From Eubacterium ruminantium (GTDB lineage Bacteria > Bacillota > Clostridia > Lachnospirales > Lachnospiraceae): a stretch of DNA of 64,000 nucleotides. The DNA lies in the NCBI RefSeq assembly GCF_900167085.1, contig NZ_FUXA01000009.1:1-64000 (forward strand), written 5' to 3'. Below, piece by piece: positions 55,038 through 64,000 of this stretch. Position numbers and translations under genes: made by a program. The notes under the pieces were generated by a model. That model worked only from the letters and a program-made list of their open reading frames with translations, did not search any database and had not been told where the DNA came from. Each line of letters begins with the position of its first letter. Positions within the stretch are counted from its first letter, which is position 1.

Positions 55038-56750
55038 TTATACAATAATTTTTCCGGCCAGTTTAACCAATTCAGGACATTTACTAAGGTCGGTACAATA
55101 AAGTGCGTCGATATTTCTAAAATGCTCGATATAATCAGATATATCTACTCTGTCAAATCCTCCGGATTCGCCCGATGCATCAAAGCTGTACTTGTCATAA
55201 TCATTTATAACATAGATTACTTTACCGGCTGCAACATTTCTGATCATTTCAGCAAATCTGACAGTTCCTCCGTATTCGATACCGCTCTGCTTTGTAACCA
55301 TAATAACCTGATCTGATTTCTCTATAAGATATCTGTTGAGATTATTAATTGTGCTTTCCGTATCAACTATAACAAGATCATATCTTCCGCTGTTAAGAAC
55401 CATTTCAATGATATTGATATATCTTCTGCTTGAAATACCCGACTTATCGGAAAGGCCGTTTCTTCTGATCTCAGGAATATAATCAAATGCAGCATGTCCA
55501 AGATAACCATTAAGATCATCAAGATTCTCACACGCAGCGATATTCGATGATTTGATCCTTACTTTATCCTGAAGAAGATTATTGAAGGACTGATATGATG
55601 ATGTACAGATATAAAGAACTCTAACCCCTTCAAATGCAAGGATATTGCTCAGTCCAAGAGCTATCGTTGTTTTACCCGTGCCACCTGATGCCGAATGCAC
55701 CATAAGAAGCTTTGTCCTCTTCTCTTCACGTCTTATCTCTCTTTCCACAGGCATACTGTTCACAGCCACCGGTTCAAGAGTCTTCATATATTCAATATAT
55801 TCCTCAGGGAATTTAATAAGGAAATCACTATTGGCTATGCGAAGCACATCATTATCCGAAATGAAATGCGGCTGATTCGGGATAAGTCTCGAACCATTTA
55901 CATATGTACCATTTGCACTTCCAAGATCCAAAACAGCGATCTTATCATCAATCTTTGAAACTTTACAATGAATCCTGCTGACCGCAGCTTCCAAAATAGC
56001 ACAGTCTGAAATATCAGGACTTCTTCCGATTACATAATCCTCGGAATCAACAACTATGTCAGGAATATTACCGTTGAGATTCTCAAGTCGAATCTTAGGC
56101 ATGGCTACTTCAGCATTAACAGGCGCTTTCTCGATACCTGATGATATACTTCTGCCAAATCCCATTCCTGCCTTTATCATATTCATGAGATTTCCACCCA
56201 TCATACTATAAAGTATCTCTATGGAAATATTTGGATCCGAAAAAGAATTTGCAACGCTAAAGGTCTTCTCACCTCTGACATTCTCGGTATTACGCATGAT
56301 ATTGGCGAATACCTTTCTCATTTCCATCTCAAAGTCATCAGCTTTACCGTCATTTCCGTCAACCATAGGAAGGTATGTGATCTTAACTCCTTCCATACCA
56401 TGTTTAACATATATCTTGCTGAGTGAGATAACTATATGATTCTCTTTAAGTTCAACGCAGTTCTTTACTGCGATAACTGCTCCGAGAAAATCCTTTACTA
56501 TCTTCAGAAATGCGCTTTCGTTGATCATCGGTAAAAGAGTTGTTACTGGCACATATCCTTCTGTAGCATAATAAAGAGAGTTCTGCCCATTATAGCTTCC
56601 GTACATGCACTTAAGGAAAATACTGTTCTCCTCAGCCGCTACCACTTCATACTCTCCGCTTATAAGCTTTTCTTCATTATTGAGCAGATATACAAAATCC
56701 TGTCCGGCAGTTTGTTCTGTAACACTGCCATCCATCAAAATATCGTTCAC
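55038..56750 (-). CDS. DUF6382-like, FHA domain and MinD/CpaE-type P-loop ATPase fusion
   Basis: I start at the GTG at 56750, six bases after AAGGAG, giving 571 residues; the longer upstream frame begins at an unsupported TTG. The N-terminal third resembles the DUF6382 domain. A complete FHA domain follows near 245-320 (YVIGRSPDISDCAI, SRIHCKVS, GSANGTYVNGSRL), which should bind phosphothreonine. The C-terminal third is a MinD/CpaE-like ATPase with HSASGGTGKTT as deviant Walker A, and VIVDTES. CpaE-type proteins place Tad/Flp pilus machines, and FHA links them to Ser/Thr kinases, but no tad genes are in the window. It is co-transcribed with the DUF1846 gene. Confidence 0.82.
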   Translation of the reverse strand: MNDILMDGSVTEQTAGQDFVYLLNNEEKLISGEYEVVAAEENSIFLKCMYGSYNGQNSLYYATEGYVPVTTLLPMINESAFLKIVKDFLGAVIAVKNCVELKENHIVISLSKIYVKHGMEGVKITYLPMVDGNDGKADDFEMEMRKVFANIMRNTENVRGEKTFSVANSFSDPNISIEILYSMMGGNLMNMIKAGMGFGRSISSGIEKAPVNAEVAMPKIRLENLNGNIPDIVVDSEDYVIGRSPDISDCAILEAAVSRIHCKVSKIDDKIAVLDLGSANGTYVNGSRLIPNQPHFISDNDVLRIANSDFLIKFPEEYIEYMKTLEPVAVNSMPVEREIRREEKRTKLLMVHSASGGTGKTTIALGLSNILAFEGVRVLYICTSSYQSFNNLLQDKVRIKSSNIAACENLDDLNGYLGHAAFDYIPEIRRNGLSDKSGISSRRYINIIEMVLNSGRYDLVIVDTESTINNLNRYLIEKSDQVIMVTKQSGIEYGGTVRFAEMIRNVAAGKVIYVINDYDKYSFDASGESGGFDRVDISDYIEHFRNIDALYCTDLSKCPELVKLAGKIIV

Positions 56751-56882
56751 AGATTTCTCCTTTATTACTTCAAAAAAACAATCAAAAAACAACTTATATG
56801 ATTACCGTTCTCTCATACCTATCAAAAAAAACAGAAATATTATATCATCATAGAAATGTTGTTGCAACAATACTTTTGTACC

Positions 56883-56920
56883 AAAAACCCTCTCTACCGT
56901 ATGTTAGATAGAGAGGGTTT
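56883..56920 (-). terminator. Terminator of the repeat adhesin gene
   Basis: ACCCTCTCTA and TAGAGAGGGT form a 10-bp stem, followed by TTTTTGG on the minus strand. Confidence 0.85.
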
Positions 56921-56939
56921 CAAGCATCATTATAAAGAC

Positions 56940-59900
56940 TTATTTATTTGTCTTCTTTTTGTAAATGAGAGTAACTATACCCATACTTGAAAGAAGTGCG
57001 ATTATGATCATAAATCCGATCATATTTCCGGCATCGTCACCGGTCTTAACTGTTGAATCTGTTGCTGTCTTATCTTTTTCTGTAGTTTTTGTACTATCAA
57101 CTGCAACTTCATCTACTGTAACAAGGTTATCAGAACTTGTATCATCTTTATCTTTGATAATTTCTGAATCACCGGTTTCTTTATCCTTGTCTTTATCAGT
57201 TAAATCAGTGTCATCGTCACCTGTATTGTCGTCTTTGTCGTCGTCTTTGCCGTCGTCTTTGCCGTCGTCCTTTTCTTCTTCAGTTTCATATACATCCTTA
57301 AATGCAACTACAACTGCTTCATCACTTGATACTGCAATACCTTCGGCAGTTGCACCTTTATTTTCTTCGCCGCCACCGATTGTATATGTTACTTCTTCAG
57401 TAAGACCTGTTATGTCATAAAGTTTTTCTGTCACTGTATATGTCTTGCTGAGATCAAGACCTTCTATAAGAACTGACTCATAACCGCCGTCACGGCCTTC
57501 AGTGAATTTCTCTTCATCACCGAGTCTTCCGCTCCATACTTCTTTACCATCGCTGTCTTTAACAGTAAATGTGAGATTTTCCTTATCATTATCTGTTATA
57601 GGACCTTCGATTGTCTTTGTGATACGGAGACTACCGCCCTTATATATATCTCTGAAACTAACAACTGCTGTCTCATCAGCAGAAATTTCTATATTTGTTG
57701 CTGATGCACCTGCCTTATCTTCTTCATCATTTATAGAATAAATAACAACTTCTTCAAGACCTGTTACATCATAAAGTGTTTCTGTTACTGTATATGTCTT
57801 AGAAAGATCAAGATTCTCTATAAGAACTGATTCATATATATCTTTTTCAGCATTATATTTGAACTTCTCACTATCTCCGAGCTTTCCGCTCCATACCGTT
57901 TTATTATCGTTGTCTGTAACAGTGAATGTAAGATTTTCCTTATCATTATCTGTTATCGGTCCTTCGATAGTCTTAACGATCTGGATACCGCCGGCTTTAT
58001 AAACATCCTTGAAACTGACTTCAGTGATCTTATTCTGATCAAGTGAAAATCCTCTTGTGACATTTCCGTTTGCAGAATTACCACCATCAATAGTATATGT
58101 AACTGTTTCTTCAAGTCCTGTGATATCATAAAGTGTTTCTGTTACTGTATATGTCTTAGAGAAATCAAGATTTTTGATAACTTTTGATATATAATTTCCG
58201 CTATCATCTGTTTCAAACTTCTCACTATCTCCGAGCTTTCCGCTCCATACTACCTGACCACCATTATCTTTAACAGTAAATGTAAGATTTTCCTTATCAT
58301 TATCTGTTATCGGACCTTCGATAGTCTTTGTGATACGGAGATCTGCCCCCTTATATACATCCTTATATGCAACTTCTGTTACATATTCATCAGAAACTGT
58401 TATACCACCGGCTACAGCACCACTTGATTCCTGTCCATCAGGTCCTATAGTATATGTTACTTCTTCTGTAAGACCTGTTATATCATAAAGAGTTTCTGTT
58501 ACTGTATATGTCTCGTCAAGATCAAGCTTAGATATAAGAACTGACTCATATATATCTTTATCAGCATTATATCTGAATTTCTGTCCATCTCCGAGATTTC
58601 CGCTCCATACCTCTTTATTACTGCTGTCTGTAACAGTAAATGTAAGATTCTTCTTATCATTTTCTGTTATCGGGCCTTCGATAGTCTTTGTAATTCTGAT
58701 ACTTCCGGTCTTCTTCTCATATGTATTTGTAAGAGAAACCAAAGCAGGATTACTATTTGTATGACCTTCTTCTACTGTAACATCAACCTGTTTCTGTGCG
58801 TTAGTATTAAGTAAGTTATAACCTTCAATGTCTGTATTGGTTTCTATTACTCTATATGTTCCAAGATCAAGTGCACCGATTGTTATACTTCCTGTTGTTT
58901 TAAAATCACTGTATTTATATGATTTAACAGGATAATCTTCTGTAGTACCGTTAGCCTTAACCTTATAAAAATCGAAGATTATATCATCCGCAAGATTATT
59001 ATCATCAAGACCTTCTATAGTCTTTGTGAATTGAAGTGTTCCCGTAATCTTCTTGTTTTTAACTTTAATAAGTGAAGCATCATCCTTTGAAACAGCGGCA
59101 GCGCCATCTATATCATCAGGATTTGTGATTGTAACTGTTCCACTTTCGCTTACGGTAAATTTAATTTCTGTATCGCCAAGGCCTACAAATCCATCTGCCG
59201 GTGAAAGCTCTTTAAGTGTATACTCTCCCGGTGCAAGATTTAATTCTTTTGCATCATAAGCCGATATCCAGTCAGCCTTCTTAGTAGTACCTGAATATAC
59301 AGCAAGAGTAGCGCCATTAACAGGATTTCCACTCTCATCAACCTTAGATATCTTTATAGACTGATTTCCTATTGCATTTTCGATATAAACATCCAAGCTG
59401 GCATGATCTGTATCAACCTTGTTAACTTCATATGTCTTTCCACCATAAGTAACTGTGTCAGGAGTAGATATCTTCGAATCTGCAAATGCATAAAATCTTA
59501 TGGTATCATCCTTTGCATAATTAGTAGGAGTTTTTGTTTCTTCAAGCTTATATACATATCCTCTGGTTAATCCTGCAAAAGATATAAGTCCATCGCTTTC
59601 GCCTTCGCCTGTTGTCTGAGTTTCCACGTCATCTTCTACCACAGTATAAGCTGTAGCGCCATCCTTCTTTTCCATTCTTGAAAGAGTAAATTCTGCGCCG
59701 TTAAGTAAGATATTATTGTCACCTTCCCTAACCTTATAGACATTAAGTGTTCCAAGAGTTTTATCAGATCCTGAAGTACCTGAACTCTGGAAAACATCAG
59801 ATTTAAACTTAACATCTGTAGATTTTCTGTAATTTCCGGGTGCTTTAGAATAAAAAGTTACTTCATTAGAACTATTATTCTCAGTTAATTTACCCTTTCC

Positions 59901-61739
59901 CGGTGTAAGGTTAACTCTTGCCACATAAGTGATATCATAAGAAACTTTATCCTTAAGATTAAATGTCATCTTTCTTGTAGTTGGATCATATGTGAACTCT
60001 CCTTCTTCAGGAGCTTTCTCATTAATAAGAACCGAATCAAGTACGAGGTCATATGATGAACTCATGGTATCCTCAAGAATAAGATCATCCGTAGCAGGAT
60101 CAAGATCAAGAGCAGCTGAATTTGCGCTTATAGCAAAATGAATAAATGGAGCAGAATAAACATTGTATTCAAATGCCTTATCAAGTTCGTTTACCTTATT
60201 ATAATCTTCGGAAGCGGAACGCTCCATAAGGAGGTCACCATCATAATAAACTTTGGCTGTATTTTCATAAGTTTCCTTATCCTTAACCTGAGAAATTACT
60301 TTAGTATCATATGAAATATACTTTGAATTTTCTGATGACTTAAGAGTACTGATAAGTTCATCACTAAATACGAATGTTACATCTGTAGTTCCATCATCAT
60401 TTTTAACAACATCAAGTGTTCCTGCATTAGATACTTCCGCACCTGTCTCTACATCTCTTACTATAAATGAATCCTTAACAAATTCCAGACCTGCAGGTAT
60501 ATGATCGACAAGTTTTCCTGTCTCATAATCAGATCCCATCAAAGTCTTAAGAGTGATTTCCCAGTTAAGAATACCTTTTTCAGGCTTATGATGACCTCTA
60601 CTTGCCCATTTATCAATGGCACCGGCAATAGTTCCGATATCTCCCCACGAACGAGGATAATCACCATCAGGAAGAGTAGTAACTTCATTACTTCTTACAG
60701 TTGCCTTATTAGAAACTTTTCCCGGAAAACCTGTACTTGGATAAAGGTGAGCAGGGTCATTTTTTTCGATAAATTCATTTGCAGTTTCAAAGCTGTACAT
60801 CGCTCTATCAATAAGAACATAATATACAACCCACAGTTCATCTCCATCACTCATAGAAGGATAAACAGCATTAATTGTATCCAAGCCTTTTGAATATGAT
60901 GAAAATTCACTTGTACTAACCGGAGTCTGACCTTTTTTATCCTTAAAAAACTCAGGCTCACTTATCAGAGTCATACCCGGCCACATCTTATCATCAAATA
61001 CTACATCAGTATTATTTCCTGTAGATTTAATATTAATAACCGTTCTATATACATGTGTTTTATCTATCGAATCGAGTCCAAACTCATCCGGAACCTCATC
61101 TGATGGAACACGTTTCATACTCTTCGATATACCAAGGCTACTCGGAATTTCACTAGGCATCATATGAACAGTTACATCTACCTCATTAGGAAATTTGATT
61201 GTAAGATCCTGTTCAGGCTGCTCACCACCTATATCTGTGATACTGCTCTTTAATGTAACCTGTCCAAATCTGTTATCATTAACTTTACAGAACTTCTCAT
61301 CATAGTAGTTAATTCTGAGAACGTCTCTGTTATCAACTTTACTTACAGAATACGTACCCAACTGCTTCCTTTTTTCATCATAAAGTCCGCCTTCGGTAAC
61401 ATTATTGAAAGATATTCCCTTAGGCAACGTATACACAAAAACTTCATCCGGACTGATTATGAGACCATCCGGAAATTTCCATGTTATAGTTACATCAAGA
61501 CTGTCGCCGTATGTAACGTCCGGATACCCATCATTTGTCCACGGATAGATATAACTATCACCTTTTGATGAATTAATAATCGATACCAAGCTAAGGGATC
61601 TCGGCGTAATTTTGTCAACAAGTTGCACCTCTGACGTTTCTGCTTTAACCCTCAGATTACTTTTCCCTCCAACGAAAAGAGAAATAACCATTGTTAAAAC
61701 CAAAAACAAACTATAAAGTTTCCGCGTTTGCTTTTTCAT
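56940..61739 (-). CDS. Wall-anchored adhesin/pilin-like protein with tandem repeats
   Basis: From the ATG at 61739 (AAGGAGG five bases upstream) it has 1599 residues. A Sec signal (KLYSLFLVLTMVISLFVGGKS) is followed by about 250 residues like the N-terminal adhesive domains of MSCRAMM proteins, more beta domains, and SpaA/Cna-B-type domains (KISKVDESGNPVNGATLAVY). Four near-identical ~115-residue repeats begin (R/Q)I(T/V)KTIEGPIT(D/E)ND. A Ser/Thr/Asp/Lys-rich stalk follows. The C-terminus VKTGDDAGNMIGFMIIIALL-, ending KKKTNK, is a sorting signal of the variant (V)xTG type, so sortase should link it to the wall. No sortase is in the window. A hairpin (61755-61770) lies just before the ribosome site. 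Confidence 0.9.
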   Translation of the reverse strand: MKKQTRKLYSLFLVLTMVISLFVGGKSNLRVKAETSEVQLVDKITPRSLSLVSIINSSKGDSYIYPWTNDGYPDVTYGDSLDVTITWKFPDGLIISPDEVFVYTLPKGISFNNVTEGGLYDEKRKQLGTYSVSKVDNRDVLRINYYDEKFCKVNDNRFGQVTLKSSITDIGGEQPEQDLTIKFPNEVDVTVHMMPSEIPSSLGISKSMKRVPSDEVPDEFGLDSIDKTHVYRTVINIKSTGNNTDVVFDDKMWPGMTLISEPEFFKDKKGQTPVSTSEFSSYSKGLDTINAVYPSMSDGDELWVVYYVLIDRAMYSFETANEFIEKNDPAHLYPSTGFPGKVSNKATVRSNEVTTLPDGDYPRSWGDIGTIAGAIDKWASRGHHKPEKGILNWEITLKTLMGSDYETGKLVDHIPAGLEFVKDSFIVRDVETGAEVSNAGTLDVVKNDDGTTDVTFVFSDELISTLKSSENSKYISYDTKVISQVKDKETYENTAKVYYDGDLLMERSASEDYNKVNELDKAFEYNVYSAPFIHFAISANSAALDLDPATDDLILEDTMSSSYDLVLDSVLINEKAPEEGEFTYDPTTRKMTFNLKDKVSYDITYVARVNLTPGKGKLTENNSSNEVTFYSKAPGNYRKSTDVKFKSDVFQSSGTSGSDKTLGTLNVYKVREGDNNILLNGAEFTLSRMEKKDGATAYTVVEDDVETQTTGEGESDGLISFAGLTRGYVYKLEETKTPTNYAKDDTIRFYAFADSKISTPDTVTYGGKTYEVNKVDTDHASLDVYIENAIGNQSIKISKVDESGNPVNGATLAVYSGTTKKADWISAYDAKELNLAPGEYTLKELSPADGFVGLGDTEIKFTVSESGTVTITNPDDIDGAAAVSKDDASLIKVKNKKITGTLQFTKTIEGLDDNNLADDIIFDFYKVKANGTTEDYPVKSYKYSDFKTTGSITIGALDLGTYRVIETNTDIEGYNLLNTNAQKQVDVTVEEGHTNSNPALVSLTNTYEKKTGSIRITKTIEGPITENDKKNLTFTVTDSSNKEVWSGNLGDGQKFRYNADKDIYESVLISKLDLDETYTVTETLYDITGLTEEVTYTIGPDGQESSGAVAGGITVSDEYVTEVAYKDVYKGADLRITKTIEGPITDNDKENLTFTVKDNGGQVVWSGKLGDSEKFETDDSGNYISKVIKNLDFSKTYTVTETLYDITGLEETVTYTIDGGNSANGNVTRGFSLDQNKITEVSFKDVYKAGGIQIVKTIEGPITDNDKENLTFTVTDNDNKTVWSGKLGDSEKFKYNAEKDIYESVLIENLDLSKTYTVTETLYDVTGLEEVVIYSINDEEDKAGASATNIEISADETAVVSFRDIYKGGSLRITKTIEGPITDNDKENLTFTVKDSDGKEVWSGRLGDEEKFTEGRDGGYESVLIEGLDLSKTYTVTEKLYDITGLTEEVTYTIGGGEENKGATAEGIAVSSDEAVVVAFKDVYETEEEKDDGKDDGKDDDKDDNTGDDDTDLTDKDKDKETGDSEIIKDKDDTSSDNLVTVDEVAVDSTKTTEKDKTATDSTVKTGDDAGNMIGFMIIIALLSSMGIVTLIYKKKTNK
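57560..58725 (-). repeat. In-frame ~355-base tandem repeats in the adhesin gene
   Basis: Four copies of the KTIEGPIT(D/E)ND coding segment recur at about 57569, 57919, 58270 and 58630, a spacing near 350-360 bases. Long stretches such as TTTCCTTATCATTATCTGTT are identical between copies, so recombination could change the copy number. Confidence 0.85.
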
Positions 61740-61754
61740 TTCAACCTCCTTTTC

Positions 61755-61770
61755 GTTGCCGTAAGGCAAC
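61755..61770. repeat. Leader hairpin before the adhesin ribosome site
   Basis: GTTGCC-GTAA-GGCAAC is a perfect 6-bp stem with a four-base loop, ending about five bases before AAGGAGG. It could affect translation. Confidence 0.55.
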
Positions 61771-62106
61771 ACAATTAGTTACTCATAAGCTTCTTTCATA
61801 GTATAGTTACGTTAATTTTACAAATATAATTTATCCTTGTACAATAAAAATCTGCTATTTTTAGTAAAATTCTGTCAAATTATGCAGTTTTTTTTGAGCA
61901 TTTTTCCTTTTAATGACATTTTTTTCTTTTAAATAGCCATTTTTTATCTCTTATGTAAACCATCGATGACAGACAATTATAGTAAATTAACAATAATCAA
62001 GCAACGATTATTGCAGAATGACTAAAAAAAAGCAACATAAAAACATCAAAATATGAAATAAAACCGGTATTAATATGAAATTATTATGGTTTGTAGTTCA
62101 TAAAAA
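61771..62106. other. AT-rich divergent intergenic region
   Basis: This stretch of about 340 bases separates the minus-strand adhesin from the plus-strand methyltransferase. A possible minus-strand -10 box, TATACT, lies near 61800, but no good -35 partner is seen. I find no gene or RNA. Confidence 0.5.
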
Positions 62107-62115
62107 TGATATAAT
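62107..62115 (+). promoter_or_regulatory. Extended -10 promoter of the methyltransferase gene
   Basis: TGATATAAT is a TGn-extended -10 box. The -35 region (TGGTTT) is poor, as is common with extended -10 promoters. The start would be near 62122. Confidence 0.5.
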
Positions 62116-62151
62116 TTGAGTATTAAAAAGAAAAAAAATGAGGAACTAAAC

Positions 62152-63051
62152 ATGTGGATAGCCGAAAATTGGAAAGATTATGAAATACTGGATACTTCTG
62201 AAGGAGAAAAGCTTGAGCGCTGGGCAGATTATATACTTCTCAGACCTGATCCTCAGGTTCTTTGGAACACTCCAAAAAAGATAAGAGAATGGAAGCAGCT
62301 GAACGGACATTATCACAGAAGCTCTAAGGGCGGCGGAAATTGGGAATTCTTCGACCTTCCTGAAGAATGGACAATTAATTACAAGCTTAAAAAAGACACA
62401 CTTACCTTCCATTTAAAACCTTTTTCCTTCAAGCATACAGGTCTTTTTCCTGAACAGGCTGTAAACTGGGATTGGACATATGGACTTATAAAAAACAGAA
62501 TCAACGAAGCTAAGTCTTCCGGCAACAGCAAACCTATCAAAGTGCTTAACCTTTTTGCATATACAGGTGGCGCAACTCTTGCCGCTGCAGCTGCAGGTGC
62601 AAATGTTACTCACGTTGATGCATCAAAAGGAATGGTGAATTGGGCAAAAGAAAATGCCGCTTCATCAGGTCTTGGTAACGCACCTATCAGATGGCTTGTG
62701 GATGACTGTAAGAAATTCGTTGAGAGAGAAATCCGAAGAGGAAATCATTATGATGGTATAATCATGGACCCTCCTTCATATGGAAGAGGCCCTAAGGGTG
62801 AAATCTGGAAAATGGAAGACAGTATATATGAACTTGTTAAACTTACTGCCAAGCTTTTATCAGATGATCCTCTCTTTTTCCTTATCAATTCATATACTAC
62901 AGGTCTCGCACCGGCAGTTCTTACTTATATAATGTCGAGCATAATAATTCCGGATCATAAAGGACATGTTGAAAGTAGTGAAATAGGTCTCCCTGTAAAG
63001 GCCAGTGGTCTCACTCTTCCTTGCGGCGCAAGCGGAAGATGGACCATCTGA
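62152..63051 (+). CDS. Class I SAM methyltransferase, RlmI/RlmK-like
   Basis: I use the ATG at 62152, eight bases after GAGG, giving 300 residues; earlier in-frame codons fall at the predicted transcription start. The SAM-binding motif is VLNLFAYTGGATLAAAAAGA, followed by HVDASKGMVNWAKENA. MDPPSYGRGPKGE is the catalytic motif of the RlmI/RlmK group, which methylate 23S rRNA bases. It lacks the N-terminal PUA domain of RlmI, so the exact target is open. A GGDEF gene follows 39 bases later. Confidence 0.88.
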   Translation: MWIAENWKDYEILDTSEGEKLERWADYILLRPDPQVLWNTPKKIREWKQLNGHYHRSSKGGGNWEFFDLPEEWTINYKLKKDTLTFHLKPFSFKHTGLFPEQAVNWDWTYGLIKNRINEAKSSGNSKPIKVLNLFAYTGGATLAAAAAGANVTHVDASKGMVNWAKENAASSGLGNAPIRWLVDDCKKFVEREIRRGNHYDGIIMDPPSYGRGPKGEIWKMEDSIYELVKLTAKLLSDDPLFFLINSYTTGLAPAVLTYIMSSIIIPDHKGHVESSEIGLPVKASGLTLPCGASGRWTI

Positions 63052-63090
63052 TATATGTCAATATCCCCTTGTTAAAGAGGTGATATATAT

Positions 63091-64000
63091 ATGAATACGG
63101 TAGATAAAAATAAAGCTATACTGAAACAACTGACATTATTCTTCGGAATATTTCTGCTGTTTACAGATGTTTTCTTTCTGATAATAGGTGTGGTCTATGA
63201 CTTTCCTCTTATCAGATATGTTATCTATGTTAAACTTGTGATCAACACCACCAATTTATTTATTATTCTGAAGGAGCATTATCTTGTTGCCACTTCAATA
63301 ATTTATACTGTCATCCTTGGTTTTATGATAACAGGTGTTGTCAGCCTTGGAATAAAACCTGCATTTCAGTTATATGGACTAGGTATGATCGCATGTGTCA
63401 GTTACAATGGATATCTGCATAAAAGAGTACTTAAAAAAGAATTATCATTACCGATAGTTATAACTATCCATGTTTTATGCTATGCAGGTGTATATCTTTA
63501 TGCCCGTTTCAACGAGCCTCTTTACAATGTTCCTCAGAGCGCTTTAGATATACTCATCTCATTTAATTCACTTGCAACTTTCAGTATGGTCATTCTTTAT
63601 ATCGGATTCTTCCATCATGTTGCACTTGATTCAGAAGAAAAACTGGAGAATATGGCTCTCATCGATAATCTCACCGGTTTATATAATCGTCACTATCTTC
63701 TCCGGACACTTGACCAAATGAAGATAGTCACACCAAAGAAGCATTGGATTGCACTTCTTGATATTGATAATTTTAAAATGATAAATGATACCTATGGTCA
63801 TCTCTGTGGCGACTATATATTACGTCGTGTGTCGGATATCTCAAAACAGGAATGCAAGGACTGCATCGTCTGCCGCTGGGGTGGAGAGGAATTCATCATT
63901 CTTCCAACTTCCGACAAGACAGATCAATCTATACTGGATAATCTTCGCCGACGTATCAGTGATGAGATTTTTGTATTTGAAAATAATAATATTCACATAA
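63091..64000 (+). CDS. Membrane diguanylate cyclase (GGDEF), 3' end outside window
   Basis: The reading frame opens at the ATG at 63091, eight bases after GAGGTG, and is still open at the window edge (303 codons). About six membrane helices fill residues 10-185, with no named sensor domain recognised. The GGDEF domain starts with DNLTGLYNRHYL, continues LLDIDNFKMINDTYGHLCGD and has the active-site motif RWGGEEF, so it should make c-di-GMP. Given the degenerate EAL protein in the export locus, c-di-GMP signalling exists in this organism. It may share a transcript with the methyltransferase. Confidence 0.92.
   Translation, partial: MNTVDKNKAILKQLTLFFGIFLLFTDVFFLIIGVVYDFPLIRYVIYVKLVINTTNLFIILKEHYLVATSIIYTVILGFMITGVVSLGIKPAFQLYGLGMIACVSYNGYLHKRVLKKELSLPIVITIHVLCYAGVYLYARFNEPLYNVPQSALDILISFNSLATFSMVILYIGFFHHVALDSEEKLENMALIDNLTGLYNRHYLLRTLDQMKIVTPKKHWIALLDIDNFKMINDTYGHLCGDYILRRVSDISKQECKDCIVCRWGGEEFIILPTSDKTDQSILDNLRRRISDEIFVFENNNIHI

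Noticed and set aside
57230-57275. Short tandem repeat GTCGTCTTTGCC, suspected minisatellite or CRISPR-like
   Set aside because: It lies in frame inside the adhesin gene and simply encodes the Asp/Gly/Lys stalk (DDGK units).

Overview
The window looks like chromosomal DNA of a low-GC Gram-positive bacterium of class Clostridia, most likely a Lachnospiraceae member of the Butyrivibrio/Roseburia type. The reasons are AT-rich intergenic DNA, strong AGGAGG-type ribosome sites, GTG and TTG starts, a cdaA-cdaR pair, a DUF1846 gene, VKTGD-type wall-anchor signals and many proteins with SipW-type signal peptides. The genus is inference; no database search was run. I recognised no rRNA, tRNA or CRISPR array.

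Layout. (1) 1-5050, minus strand: an operon of an EctB-like diaminobutyrate aminotransferase, an ABC exporter and a nonribosomal peptide synthetase that runs off the left edge. It probably makes and exports a diaminobutyrate-containing peptide. (2) 5639-14437: housekeeping and stress genes: HD nucleotidase, gltX, glyA-ftsH, a rhodanese lipoprotein and a MATE exporter whose leader holds degenerate 27-bp repeats. (3) 14475-17690: two unknown membrane proteins (one with an apparent nonsense truncation), then a 1-kb island. The island has a RelB/RelE-type toxin-antitoxin pair and the first codons of a phage tape-measure gene, and lies between two copies of the 3' end of the next gene. (4) 17470-44037: a 26-kb surface-export locus, read right to left. 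It holds a degenerate EAL protein, a TasA-like protein, a SipW-type peptidase, a membrane-anchored McrB-like AAA+ ATPase, a DUF2357-like coiled-coil protein, a second SipW-type peptidase with an odd tail and two small proteins. A singly transcribed major TasA-like subunit, an O-antigen-ligase-like enzyme, three more exported proteins with SipW-type signals and a 3747-residue beta-helix protein follow. (5) 44489-49369: a sirtuin and the c-di-AMP synthesis cluster (two membrane proteins, CdaA, CdaR). (6) 49596-56750: sodium/solute symporter, asparagine synthetase, DUF1846 protein and an FHA/P-loop protein. (7) 56940-61739: a wall-anchored repeat adhesin. (8) 62152-64000: an RlmI-like methyltransferase and a diguanylate cyclase cut by the right edge.

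How the parts fit. The centre is region 4. Two non-identical SipW peptidases and at least five candidate substrates resemble a TasA/camelysin-type fibre system. Here it also has a membrane AAA+/coiled-coil pair, a sugar-polymer ligase, a probable c-di-GMP receptor and a giant beta-helix protein. I see consensus promoters at 44122, 35024, 33732 and 31977 (minus) and terminators at 33735-33770, 31978-32025 and 17396-17430, so the locus is at least four transcription units. The major subunit has its own promoter and terminator, as expected for a protein made in excess. I consider this the best candidate for an undescribed system; assembly and function are inference.
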